Source of the DNA: Polyangiaceae bacterium
GTDB taxonomy: Bacteria > Myxococcota_A > Polyangia > Polyangiales > Polyangiaceae
Direction: 5' to 3'
DNA length: 64,000 nucleotides
Assembly: GCA_041389725.1 (NCBI GenBank)
Contig: JAWKRG010000003.1
Coordinates: forward strand, 868,001-932,000
Below are positions 10,317 through 18,773 of the stretch, piece after piece. Positions within the stretch are counted from its first letter, which is position 1. Every line of letters begins with the position of its first letter. The notes beneath the pieces are model-generated. The model ran no database searches and had not been told where the DNA came from. It saw nothing but the letters and a program-made list of their open reading frames with translations. The translations under genes and the position numbers were made by a program.

Positions 10317-11639
10317 TCAAGGCGTGTGACCACGCGCGGGGCGCACGAAGCTGGCGACGAAATAGCCTTCGGTTCCGTGGCGGGTCGGCAGCAACCTGAA
10401 CTCTGTTACTCCATCTCCGGCCAACGCTCGCGCCAGCGGAGCGTCGAAGGGCGCGGGGTCGAGGACGTCTCGAACACGCTTCACCAGCTCCGTACCCTCT
10501 TCAGGCATCACACTGCACACCGCAAACACGATGCGTCCCCCAGGCCTGGCACAGTTTGCGGCGCTGCGCAGGATTTGCTCGGCCAGTCTAGACATGCGAG
10601 CGGGATCCTCGGGAGTCAGGCGGGAGGTGATCTCCGGACGGCGGCGAAGCGTCCCCGTGCCGGTGCAAGGCGCGTCGACCAGAACGCGATCGAAGGTGTC
10701 GAGGGGCACCTCTCCACTCCCGCGAGTCCAATCGACGGCCGCGATACGGGGCGGCGATAGCCGCAGGCGTTCGAACTCCGCTTGCAGTGCCCGCAACTTG
10801 TGCGGGTGCAAGTCAGCTGCCCAGAGTTCACTCGAGTTGCCCACGCACTCGCGAAGCAAGCTGGTCTTCTGCCCACGCCCGGCGCAGGCATCCAGCACGC
10901 GCTCCCCTGGAACCGCAGCTAGGGCGTGGCCCAAGATCTGCGACCCCAGTTCCTGGATGACGAACGCTCCAGAATCCCAGCCTTCACGGGCACGCAGGTC
11001 GCCGCCCAGGGTGCTCCGGTAGGCGCCTGGAACCCTCACGTCGGGCTCCGCCTCCGCGAGCCAGTCCGGCCTGGCGCGCTCGTCAACTGCACGCACCCAG
11101 GTCCCGCTCCCCGCACCGACACAGAGCAGCGCTCTCGCATCCTCTTCGCCGACGGCGGCGACGAGTCGCGCACGCAACCAGTCGGGAACGCTGTTCCAGA
11201 TCGCCTCGTCGACTTCGAACCCACGCTCTTCGGCGGACAGCTTGCGCAGCACCGCGTTGACGAACCCCGCCGGCTTCGGACCGCGACGCGCGCGCACCTC
11301 CGTCACCGCCGCGTCCACCGCAGCATGGGCCGGCACTCGGTCCAGAGCCAGGATCTGATACGCCGCGACCAACAGCTGCAGACGCAGCCACGGCTCCGTG
11401 CGCGCAAGGCCAGCGCTCATGTGACGCGCAAGGCGAGCTTCCAGCGCCCGGCGCGTGCGCAGCACGCCGTATACGATCTCCGTACACAAGCCCCGATCCC
11501 GCACATCGAGCTGCTTGGCGCGGGCAAGCTCCGCATCCAAGGCTGCGGCGGCGTAGGCCTTGTTCGTCTCGACTCGCTCGAGCACCTTGACCGCGACGGA
11601 GCGCCCGGTCGGCGCCTGTTCACGCGTTCGCTTCGTCAC
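10317..11639 (-). CDS. rsmB: 16S rRNA (cytosine-967-C5)-methyltransferase
   Basis: RsmB (Sun/Fmu) methylates C967 of 16S rRNA using S-adenosylmethionine. Residues ~10-140 are a NusB-like RNA-binding domain; the rest is a Rossmann methyltransferase. SAM-binding motif I is VLDACAGRGQKT, and the two cysteines of the m5C mechanism are in VDAPCTGTG and FAVCSVMPEEG. Length (440) matches the family. It starts inside the end of rseP with a 4-bp ATGA overlap, so both are translated together. Confidence is high for the family; the exact target base is known only from homologues. Confidence 0.94.
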   Translation of the reverse strand: MTKRTREQAPTGRSVAVKVLERVETNKAYAAAALDAELARAKQLDVRDRGLCTEIVYGVLRTRRALEARLARHMSAGLARTEPWLRLQLLVAAYQILALDRVPAHAAVDAAVTEVRARRGPKPAGFVNAVLRKLSAEERGFEVDEAIWNSVPDWLRARLVAAVGEEDARALLCVGAGSGTWVRAVDERARPDWLAEAEPDVRVPGAYRSTLGGDLRAREGWDSGAFVIQELGSQILGHALAAVPGERVLDACAGRGQKTSLLRECVGNSSELWAADLHPHKLRALQAEFERLRLSPPRIAAVDWTRGSGEVPLDTFDRVLVDAPCTGTGTLRRRPEITSRLTPEDPARMSRLAEQILRSAANCARPGGRIVFAVCSVMPEEGTELVKRVRDVLDPAPFDAPLARALAGDGVTEFRLLPTRHGTEGYFVASFVRPARGHTP

Positions 11640-13312
11640 CCGATGAGCTCGCGGAACTGACCGACGATGACGTCCCAGCGTCGCTCTACGTCGTTCTTGA
11701 ATGCCAAGGCCATCAGACCGAGCAGAATCAACATGCCTACGATGTGGGCCACCTCACGCACGCGCAGCGGAAGCGGCCGCCGCATGACCCCTTCGAGCAA
11801 GAAGAACATCAGGTGCCCACCATCCAGCACCGGGATCGGGAGCAGGTTCAGCAACCCCAGATTGATGCTGATCAGGGCCATGACCCAGACGAAGTAGTCC
11901 GGTCCTTTTCGCCCCTCGTCGCCGGCAACTTCGTAGATGGTGATGGGGCCAGACAGCGACTTGAGGCTGATGCGCCCCTGCGCCAGACGCACCATGCTCA
12001 CCAGGACGAAGCGCGTGACTTCTCGGGTCTCTTCGACGGCCTTCTCGAAGGCGTAGCGCAGCGGCGTCGGGTGTTCGACGCGATCCTCGGGGGCCAGGGG
12101 GATCCAATGCTGCACGCGAAGCACGTAGCGCGCGAAGGTCTGCCCGTGCTCGTCAGTGAAGTCCTCGCGCCGCATCTGGAACGTGCCCACCTTGGTGCGC
12201 CCATCGCGAGCCGACAGGTAGTCGATGCGATGCGGACGGTCGGGCGCCGACAGCACGCGCTCGCGAAAGGAGGACCATGCTGGGATGGGTTCGTCATCGA
12301 GGCGCAGCAACTTGTCGCCCGGGCGTAGCCCGGCTTTGTGCAAGTAGCTGTCCTCGGGGACGACTGCCGCGTACAAGTCGGCCAACTCGAGTCCCGTGCG
12401 CGAGGTGAAGTCGGTTCCCGCAGAGTCGGGTGTCAGCGCGACGACACCAGTTTCGTACACGCCGAAGTCGGCGAGCCCACCCAGCGCATCACCGATCACA
12501 TCGGGGCGCAGGTAGGTGACCGGAACCGTCTCGCCCCGATTCTCGCCTAGGGCCTTTTCCAAATCCATGAAGCGGCGCACGGGTTGCCCAGCCACGTGGG
12601 TGATGACATCGAAGGTGCGCAACCCAGCGCGATACGCGGGAGAGTCGGAGCTGGCGATGCCGATCACGGCGGCGGGAGCACTGGGCTGAATACCCACGGT
12701 GCCCACCCGCTCCACGATGTCGAGTTCGCGTCGCTCCACGGTCTCTTCGGCGGTGACCTCGACGTCGATGTGTTTGTTGTCGCGAAAGACCTTGAAGCGC
12801 ACCAGGCGACTCGGGTTCTTGGCCACGATGCGCTTGAGTTCGTCGAAGGTCCCCACCTGCTCTCCGTTGACCGCCATGATGCGGTCCCCCGGGAAGAGCT
12901 TGCCGTGCGCGGGATGGTTCGGCAGCACCACTCCAACCGTGGGCGGCAAGAACGGCCCGTCGGTCACGAACACCGAGAAGTAGAGCAGAATGGGGAACAC
13001 CAAGTTCATCAGCGGCCCCGCCAACACCACCAGGATGCGCTTGTAGACGGGCAGCGACTCGAAGGTGCGGTTGCGGTCCTCGGGCATGACCAAGTCCGTC
13101 TTCGACTCCTCGAGCATCTTCACGTACCCACCCAAGGGCAGCAGGCTGATGCAGTACTCCGTCTCGCGGCCGCGAAGGCGCAATACCTTCGGCCCAAACC
13201 CGAGACTGAAGGTCAACACCTTCACGCCAAAGGCCTTGGCGACCGCGAAGTGGCCCAACTCATGAACGAAGATGAGGGAGCTCACCAAGATGACGAAGTA
13301 GAAAAGGTCCAT
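11636..13312 (-). CDS. rseP: RIP site-2 zinc metalloprotease, RseP/EcfE type
   Basis: An intramembrane protease of the S2P family that cuts membrane-bound anti-sigma factors and leftover signal peptides. With the ATG at 13312 the protein has 558 residues and begins straight with the first membrane helix carrying the zinc motif HELGH (residues ~17-21). Two PDZ domains follow, and the second active-site motif NLLPIPVLDGGH is near the C-terminus, where the Asp completes zinc binding. The frame stays open for 34 codons upstream, but that part has no family match. It leads a run with rsmB and perhaps dapA. The thioesterase gene starts divergently 195 bases away. Confidence 0.95.
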   Translation of the reverse strand: MDLFYFVILVSSLIFVHELGHFAVAKAFGVKVLTFSLGFGPKVLRLRGRETEYCISLLPLGGYVKMLEESKTDLVMPEDRNRTFESLPVYKRILVVLAGPLMNLVFPILLYFSVFVTDGPFLPPTVGVVLPNHPAHGKLFPGDRIMAVNGEQVGTFDELKRIVAKNPSRLVRFKVFRDNKHIDVEVTAEETVERRELDIVERVGTVGIQPSAPAAVIGIASSDSPAYRAGLRTFDVITHVAGQPVRRFMDLEKALGENRGETVPVTYLRPDVIGDALGGLADFGVYETGVVALTPDSAGTDFTSRTGLELADLYAAVVPEDSYLHKAGLRPGDKLLRLDDEPIPAWSSFRERVLSAPDRPHRIDYLSARDGRTKVGTFQMRREDFTDEHGQTFARYVLRVQHWIPLAPEDRVEHPTPLRYAFEKAVEETREVTRFVLVSMVRLAQGRISLKSLSGPITIYEVAGDEGRKGPDYFVWVMALISINLGLLNLLPIPVLDGGHLMFFLLEGVMRRPLPLRVREVAHIVGMLILLGLMALAFKNDVERRWDVIVGQFRELIG

Positions 13313-13507
13313 CTGGGGCTGGTCTCGTGTCGACCCGTCTTGGCAGGAGCAGGTCGAAGGGAGCGAATTGTACTTTCCACGACTCGCTTCGCCAAGGTCA
13401 GCGGCATTCGCCAACAGATTCCGCCACTAGCCGCGATGGGCGCTCGCCCACCCCGGGCCCATTTCGCTGTCTGCACCTGGCGTGCTCCGCTAGGGTCCAG
13501 CGCGATC

Positions 13508-13981
13508 ATGACCGCCGGCAAGACCCCATCTCAATCCCGAGTCGAACTGCATCAACTCATGCTCCCCGAGCACGCCAATGCCTACGGCAACATCCATGGT
13601 GGCGAGATCATGAAGATGGTGGACGAGGCGGGCGGCATCGCCGCCATGCGCCATGCGCAACGGCCTTGCGTAACCGTTGCCATGGACTCGATGACCTTCA
13701 TGAGCAAGGTCCGGATCGGCGACGTGCTTGGTTGCGTCGCCAGCGTGAACCTCGTGGGTCGTTCCAGCCTCGAGGTCGGCGTGAAGGTGACGGCGGAGAA
13801 CCCAATCAGCGGCGAGGTGACGCACACCAATAGTGCCTACCTGGTGTACGTCGCCATCGACGATGACGGCAATCCCACCTCGATACCGCCGCTCATCCTG
13901 CAGACGGACGAAGAACATCGTCGACACCGCGAGGCCCTCGCACGACAACAGCATCGTTTGGCGCAGCGCTCCAAGAGCTGA
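13508..13981 (+). CDS. hotdog-fold acyl-CoA thioesterase (YciA/BFIT type)
   Basis: A 157-residue single hotdog domain that hydrolyses acyl-CoA thioesters to free acid and CoA in the cytoplasm. The family motif NAYGNIHGGEIMKMVDEAGG is present at residues ~20-39, where Asn/His-Gly-Gly and the Asp of the long helix form the active site; TVAMDSMTFM and SYL-like strands follow. The ATG at 13508 is the first sensible start and gives the right N-terminus. The tail is basic and Gln/Arg-rich. It lies alone between the divergent rseP gene and the TetR-controlled operon. Chain-length preference cannot be read from sequence. Confidence 0.9.
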   Translation: MTAGKTPSQSRVELHQLMLPEHANAYGNIHGGEIMKMVDEAGGIAAMRHAQRPCVTVAMDSMTFMSKVRIGDVLGCVASVNLVGRSSLEVGVKVTAENPISGEVTHTNSAYLVYVAIDDDGNPTSIPPLILQTDEEHRRHREALARQQHRLAQRSKS

Positions 13982-14079
13982 TGGGCGCTCGGATCGATTG
14001 CAGGGTCTAGTCCCGCTGCGACGCGAAGGACGCGTCCCACGCTGAGCGGAGGGGCCACCGGTGGCGCCCGCCACCGAGT

Positions 14080-14119
14080 CCGTCCCGAACGGCTGCGGCC
14101 CCGGCTCGGTCCGGGACGG
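14080..14119. terminator. GC-rich inverted repeat after the thioesterase gene
   Basis: An 8-bp perfect stem, CCGTCCCG at 14080-14087 with CGGGACGG at 14112-14119, encloses a GC-rich 24-base loop. It stands about 100 bases beyond the thioesterase stop and before the next promoter. A terminator role is plausible but there is no T-tract. Confidence 0.35.
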
Positions 14120-14186
14120 CGTTGACCGGGCACGGACCGGACCTTTCCGCGCTCAGACGCACGATGCGTCCGTCCCCCATTTCCCC

Positions 14187-14227
14187 TTGACAACGACTTG
14201 AACGTGTTCAAATTTGAACGTGTTCAA
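14187..14227 (+). promoter_or_regulatory. promoter with twin palindromic operator (likely TetR-family sites)
   Basis: A perfect -35 hexamer TTGACA is at 14187-14192. It is followed by two identical copies of the near-palindrome TTGAACGTGTTCAA at 14198-14211 and 14214-14227, spaced 16 bases apart, so they lie on the same DNA face to within about half a turn. They would cover the -10 region and start site (AAATTT lies at 14210-14215). The three-gene operon behind it ends in a TetR-family repressor gene, so autoregulation is the simplest reading. The operator assignment is inference; the repeats are directly visible. Confidence 0.75.
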
Positions 14228-14233
14228 ACACGA

Positions 14234-14239
14234 AAGGAG
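14234..14239 (+). promoter_or_regulatory. strong ribosome binding site
   Basis: AAGGAG lies eight bases before the ATG at 14247 and decides that start against an in-frame ATG at 14214, which would sit inside the second operator copy. Confidence 0.7.
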
Positions 14240-14246
14240 CGTCAAT

Positions 14247-14693
14247 ATGGCCTCTGGAGGATATCTGGTCTGGGTTTACGCCACCTACGCGGTGGCGGCC
14301 GTGGCACTGACCGTCAGCCTGGCGCGGCTCTTGTTTCGCAACGGCGCGGTGTTCTTGGCGGACGTGTTCGTGGATCAGCCGGAGATGGCGGCAGCGGTGA
14401 ACCGCCTATTGGTCGTCGGCTTCTATCTCTTCAACTTCGGCTACGCCTGCCTGCTGCTGCAGAGTCCGGAAGCGGCAACGATGACCCGAGCCATCGAGCT
14501 CCTCTCAGCCAAGCTGGGCTGGTTGCTGGTCTCCCTGTCGGGCATGCACTTCTTCAACATGTACCTCTTCCATCGCATTCGCCGGCGCGCGCGCGCCGCA
14601 GAGCTACCTCCCCCGGTAGCCCCTCACGCCCACATGCCGCCCGCACGCGGTGATGCCTGGCAAACCTTGCGCGAGGCGAACGCGTATCGCTGA
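14247..14693 (+). CDS. small multi-pass membrane protein, TetR-operon member
   Basis: A 148-residue protein with three to four predicted hydrophobic helices (residues ~5-25, 50-72, 85-105), ending in an Arg-rich segment (HRIRRRARAAE) and a Pro/Ala tail. The positive-inside rule puts the C-terminus in the cytoplasm. It starts at the ATG with the AAGGAG site. I do not recognise a family; the general look is of the small integral membrane proteins that often accompany TetR regulators. The next gene follows after seven bases. Location in an operon with a DCC-type thiol protein hints at a membrane redox or lipid role, but this is only inference. Confidence 0.75.
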   Translation: MASGGYLVWVYATYAVAAVALTVSLARLLFRNGAVFLADVFVDQPEMAAAVNRLLVVGFYLFNFGYACLLLQSPEAATMTRAIELLSAKLGWLLVSLSGMHFFNMYLFHRIRRRARAAELPPPVAPHAHMPPARGDAWQTLREANAYR

Positions 14694-14700
14694 GGTCACC

Positions 14701-15102
14701 ATGCGACTCACCGTGATCTATGACGCCTCCTGTGCCTTCTGCGTGAATGCAGCCACGTGGCTCTCGGCTCAGGAGGCGTTCATTCCGATCGAACTCGTGT
14801 CAGCGCAAAGCGAGGAGGCCCAGCTGCGCTTTGGGATCCTGCCATGGCTCGGGGATCAACTCGTCGTCGTCAGCGACGACGGCCGCGTATGGGCTGGCTC
14901 GGCGGCGTTCATCATGTGCCTGTGGGCGTTGGTCGACTATCGCGAATGGGCGCTGCGCCTGTCGGCGCCAGAGCTGGCAGGGCTTTCGGCGGCGTTCTTT
15001 CGCTGGTTCAGCGCCCGGCGCAAAAGCATGTCCGCCCTGTGGCCCCACGCGCCTTGCGGCACTGGCGCCTGTTCCGCCAAGCTGGGAAGCGCCTATCGTT
15101 GA
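14701..15102 (+). CDS. DCC-family thiol-disulfide oxidoreductase-like protein (DUF393)
   Basis: A 133-residue protein of the DCC family, named after the N-terminal Asp-x-x-Cys-x-x-Cys motif. Here it reads YDASCAFC (residues 7-14) in the thioredoxin-like position after the first strand. The later strand VVVSDDGRVWAGSAAF and the helix motif fit the family. The C-terminus has a further CGTGAC. A redox activity on protein or small-molecule thiols is assumed for the family but little is proven. It is the middle gene of the operon, seven bases after the membrane protein and five before the TetR gene. Confidence 0.85.
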   Translation: MRLTVIYDASCAFCVNAATWLSAQEAFIPIELVSAQSEEAQLRFGILPWLGDQLVVVSDDGRVWAGSAAFIMCLWALVDYREWALRLSAPELAGLSAAFFRWFSARRKSMSALWPHAPCGTGACSAKLGSAYR

Positions 15103-15107
15103 GGAAG

Positions 15108-15764
15108 ATGCCCGCCAAAGCCGCCACCCGAGACCGGATTCTCGCTGCTGCGTTGCAGTTGTTTCGCAAGCAAGGCTTCGAAGCAACCACCATGCGGCAG
15201 ATCGCCAAGATCGCGGGAACCAGTCTCGGGTCGGCCTACTACTACTTCCCGCGCAAAGAGGCGCTGGTGCTCGCCTACTTCGAAGACCAGATGCTGCTCC
15301 ATGAAGCGCGCGCGGCGGCCCTTTTCGAGACCACCGACGACTTGAGCGAACGCGTGAAAGCGGCATTCCTGATCCGGCTCGAATTGATGGAGTCCGATCA
15401 AGGCTTCTTTGGCGGGTTGTTGCGTACCGTAGGCGAACCCGACAGCAGCGTGAGTGTCTTTTCGAAGGAGAATGCTCCCTTGCGCGCGCGCGGCATCGGC
15501 GTGCTGCGCGACGCCGTCAGCGTACCCAGTATCGACGAGTCCGTGCGAGAGGACTTGGCCCTCATCTTGTGGGCGTTGGTGCTGCTGATGGTGCTCTACT
15601 TCGTCCACGATCGCAGCGAGGGTCAGCACAAGACACGTACGCTGGTGCTGCGAAGCCTCGACTTACTGCTACCGATGGTGCCGCTGTTGGCCACGCCGCC
15701 GGCAGCCATGCTACGGCGCGAGGTGCGATCGATGCTCGCCGACGCGGCGCTTTGGCCGAGCTGA
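15108..15764 (+). CDS. TetR-family transcriptional regulator
   Basis: A 218-residue repressor type. The N-terminal helix-turn-helix is typical: RDRILAAALQLFRKQGFEATTM then IAKIAGTSLGSAYYYF, where the SAYYYF run is the recognition helix and following turn. The C-terminal ligand domain is all-helical and contains a hydrophobic stretch (LALILWALVLLMVLYF) that could line a pocket for a lipophilic inducer. It is the last gene of the operon whose promoter holds two TTGAACGTGTTCAA palindromes, and is likely their ligand. An AGGA site is just upstream of the ATG at 15108. Inducer unknown. Confidence 0.92.
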   Translation: MPAKAATRDRILAAALQLFRKQGFEATTMRQIAKIAGTSLGSAYYYFPRKEALVLAYFEDQMLLHEARAAALFETTDDLSERVKAAFLIRLELMESDQGFFGGLLRTVGEPDSSVSVFSKENAPLRARGIGVLRDAVSVPSIDESVREDLALILWALVLLMVLYFVHDRSEGQHKTRTLVLRSLDLLLPMVPLLATPPAAMLRREVRSMLADAALWPS

Positions 15765-15925
15765 TCGCGCTATCGCGCGAAGCGTGCATGGCATCCCTCA
15801 TGCTTCGACGACGTGGCGTAAACAATGCGTGCCCGAGGCGGTGCACGTAGCGTCACACCCGTGGCAAACTCCGCGACGCAGACGCCTCCTTCGATGAAGG
15901 GAACGACCGAGATGGGAGGCTTTCG

Positions 15926-16847
15926 ATGCGTCAAGGGAAGTTCGTTTGCATCACGGCGGCGCTGCTGTTCGTCGCCCTGGGGTCCACGAAGGCGGAGGCT
16001 CGGGGAGCACCACCGCCGCCGCCACCGCCGGCTGCGGAACCGGGAGTGCCACCGCCACCGCCCGCGCAACCGCCCACGGCGCAACCGACTTCCGCGCAGC
16101 CACCCACCGGGCGCGCCGCCCCCGGCAGGTACGGGCGCCGCCGCGGGGTTACGGACCGGCCCCGCCCCAGGGCTACGGACAGCCTCCCGCCCCAGGGCTA
16201 CGGACAGCCTCCGCCCCAGGGCTACGGACAGCAAGGCTATGGTCCACCGCCACCTGGCTATGGTCCACCAGGGCCGGGCCCGGCGTTCATGAGCACGACG
16301 GATTCTTCCTGCGCCTTGGTCTGGGCATCGCTACGCGCCAGCGCCGATGGCGAGCAGTCGTCCTCGTCGGGCTTCACCACTGATGCGACCATCAAGGGTG
16401 GCGGCGCGTCTTTCCAGTTCCCTACTGGGAGGCACCGGCTCCGGGTCTCGTCATCGGTGGTGGCGTGCTGCATCGCGCTCCAGATCCAGACATCGAAGTC
16501 AGGGCCAGAACATCGACTATGACGAAGCGAGGCGCGTCCGTCGCGATGATCGGCCCTTTCATCAACTACTGCTCGATCCTTCAGCGGCCTGCACCTTCAG
16601 GGTCTGATTGGATACGCCAGCGGCAATTGCAAGTGAAAGTGGGCAGCACCACCGTGGTGGTGACGATCAGGCACCGGACCTGGCTTCGCCCTGGGGATTG
16701 GCTTACGACGGCTGGGTTGCCGATCGGTGGAGCTTGGGCGGGATGCTGCGCTTCACCTACGCCAAGCTGCACTACGACAACAATGGGGTGGAAGAGGACT
16801 GGACGGTGGCCTCACCCGGATTGGTCTTCATCGCCACTTTCCACTAG
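15926..16847 (+). pseudogene. outer-membrane beta-barrel protein with PPQGYGQ repeats, frameshifted
   Basis: A clear start (GGGAGG site, ATG at 15926) gives a signal peptide and Pro-rich linker, but coding then hops between frames. The frames can be joined by eye: GYGPAPPQGYGQPP, then QGYGQPPPQGYGQQGYG, then HEHDGFFLRLGLG, then SADGEQSSSSGFTTD, then APGLVIGGGVLHRAPDPDIEV, then GPFINY, and finally AYDGWVADRWSLGGMLRFTY to a TAG at 16845-16847. The pieces together look like a ~300-residue barrel of the kind common in myxobacteria (LRLGLGIG opening strand, aromatic end). At least six single-base indels are needed. Either the gene is decayed or this stretch of sequence carries errors; neighbours in the same patch show the same problem. 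Confidence 0.6.
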
Positions 16848-16949
16848 CCTCGGCCAGCTCACAAAATCCGTAGTTATCTCGACGACGGGCTCGTTGCGGA
16901 TTTCTTGAGCCGCGCGGGCCTGGCCAGCCATGTTTGCTCGTCCCCTGCC

Positions 16950-17542
16950 ATGACCCGCCCGGTGCAGCTGCGTCCAGACGCTTCGCCTCCTCGCCCCAGT
17001 GGAGGAGGAGACAGGGGAATCGCTGCTGGATGGACGGTGCGAAAACCCTGGGCCGAACGCGGCTGGTCGCTGACCACCGCACGTAGAACGACTGATCCTC
17101 GCGTGCTCGGTCCGCACCAGACCTCGATGACCTGGTCAGGAGGTGTTCATCCGCGCGCTGGCACGGTAGACCAGTTGCGCGACGGGTATCAAGCGTTGGC
17201 TGGGTGCCTTTGCCATCAACGTGGCGCGCGAAGCACTGCGGAAGAAGCGGCGCTGGCGTTGGCTAGTCAGTACCGCGCCGGAAGACACGCCTGACACCGC
17301 CTCCCCCGCAGCGACCCCCGACGTCGCCGCGGCCATGCGGGCTTTGTATCCGGTTGCTCGACGCATGGACGAAGGCGCGTCGTGTTCACCCTTCGTGCCA
17401 TCGGGGGGCTCAGCTCTGGAAGTTGCCGCGTTGACCGACAGCTCACTGTCGACGGTGAAGCGCCGCTATCGGCGCGCGGAGGATTGGTTGCTGCGGAGAG
17501 CACGACGGACGTCCTGCTCTCGGATGGGTGGCGCGCTCATGA
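16950..17542 (+). pseudogene. ECF-type RNA polymerase sigma factor, frameshifted
   Basis: Pieces of a sigma-70-family ECF factor can be read in different frames. Region 2 shows PDLDDLV then QEVFIRALA (17125-17165), the core-binding motif, split by one missing base. Next comes IKRWLGAFAINVAREALRKKRRW (around 17190-17255), which is the end of region 2 and the linker. Region 4 reads VVFTLRAI (around 17389) and then VAALTDSSLSTVKRRYRRAEDW, the DNA-recognition helix. The probable stop overlaps the next ATG (ATGA at 17539). At least four indels are needed for one frame. The order sigma factor then FecR-like gene then envelope proteins is a standard surface-signalling layout. As given, no full-length product can be made. 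Confidence 0.65.
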
Positions 17543-18773
17543 ACCCAGCACTTCGAGATCTGTCTACGCAGCTGAAGGCTCCAGGACAGAAGATCGCGAG
17601 CGATCGCGACCGCCCGTGGAGAAGCGCCTGGCGGCCGTGCACGCCGAGCTGGGACGTCGCACGGTGTGGCGCGCTCGCGAGCCCCGCTGTGGACGGCGGG
17701 CTTGACAGCGCTGGCCGCCGCTGCCGCCGTCATGTTCCTGTTGACTCGACCCGCGGCGCCTGGTGGCGACCGTGGCAGGGCGAGCCGTAGCGGCACCCGA
17801 ATTCGTGCAGAGCGCGAACGCAGCGGGACAGCGGGCTTCTCCGGACGGAAGCGCGGTTCGCCTCGAGCCTCACGCGGCGCTGCAGTGCTGTCCACCCAGG
17901 CCAACGGCGCTGCCCTCGCGCTGGAGCGGGAAGGTCCGGGCCAACGTGGTGCATCGCAGCGACACGAGCTGGCTGCTTGCTGCGGGCCCCTTCGAGGTCC
18001 ACGTGACTGGAACCGAGTTCGATGCGCGCTACGACGCTGACTCTCGCGAGCTAGAGGTTCGAATGATCGAGGGCTCGGTACGCGTCACCGGCGCATGTTT
18101 GGAGCACCCGGGAGTACTTTCCGGTACCGAGTCTGGCACCTTCCGCTGCGTCGACGCCTCGAGCAAGTCCGCGTCCTCTGCGCGTCCAGCCGCGGCGCCA
18201 CCGCCGTCCCAGGCAACGACCGAGTTGTCCCCAGCCGCCAGCACAACGGCTCCCACTACACCCGGGTCGGCCCATCCATCTGCAGCGGCGACGCTGGATG
18301 GCGGCAACGCCAACGACTGGAGACAGTTGGCAGGCGAAGGCCGCTTCCGCGCTGCTTTGGCTGCCGCGGAGGCCCTCGGCTTCGAGCGGCTGTGCAACCG
18401 TGAGGATGCGGCATCCCTACTGACCTTGGGCAACACCGCACGCTTGGCGGGCAACGGCATGCGCGCAGCGGAAGCGTATCAAGCGCTACGCCGTCGCTTC
18501 CCCGGGTCCGCTTCGGCGAGTGGAGCCGCGTTTCAGCTGGGTCGTCTGTCCTTCGACGGCGCGGCGAACTACGCCGCCGCGCACCAGTGGTTCTCCGCAT
18601 ACCTACGCGAGGCTCCGGGCGGCGGGCTGGCTCAGGAAGCCCTCGGCCGCGTGCTCGAATGCGAGCATCGCCTGGGTCGCCGCGACCAGGCGGAAGCGAC
18701 CGCGCGACGCTACCTGGCGAGCTATCCCCAGGGCGCCCACGCCAGCCTTGCGCACTCGTTGCTCCCGCAATGA
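17539..18773 (+). pseudogene. FecR-domain / TPR membrane protein, 5' third frameshifted
   Basis: The N-terminal part (17539 to ~17935) changes frame several times: MNPALRDLSTQL, then VEKRLAAVHAELGRRTVWRA, then a membrane helix ALAAAAAVMFLLTRP, then GSAVRLEPHAALQ, then STQANGAALALER. From about 17935 the frame is clean to TGA 18773: KVRANVVHRSDTSW, AAGPFEVHVTGTEFDARY (the classic FecR strand motif), a Pro/Ala/Thr linker, and a C-terminal part with TPR-like repeats. FecR-like proteins sit in the inner membrane as anti-sigma or sigma regulators, which fits the sigma gene in front. About 840 bases of good frame may still give a product from an internal start, but the membrane anchor would be missing. 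Confidence 0.65.

Noticed and set aside
16120..17935. Programmed frameshifting as an explanation of the broken genes
   Set aside because: Too many shifts, in both directions, across three unrelated genes and without slippery-site pattern.
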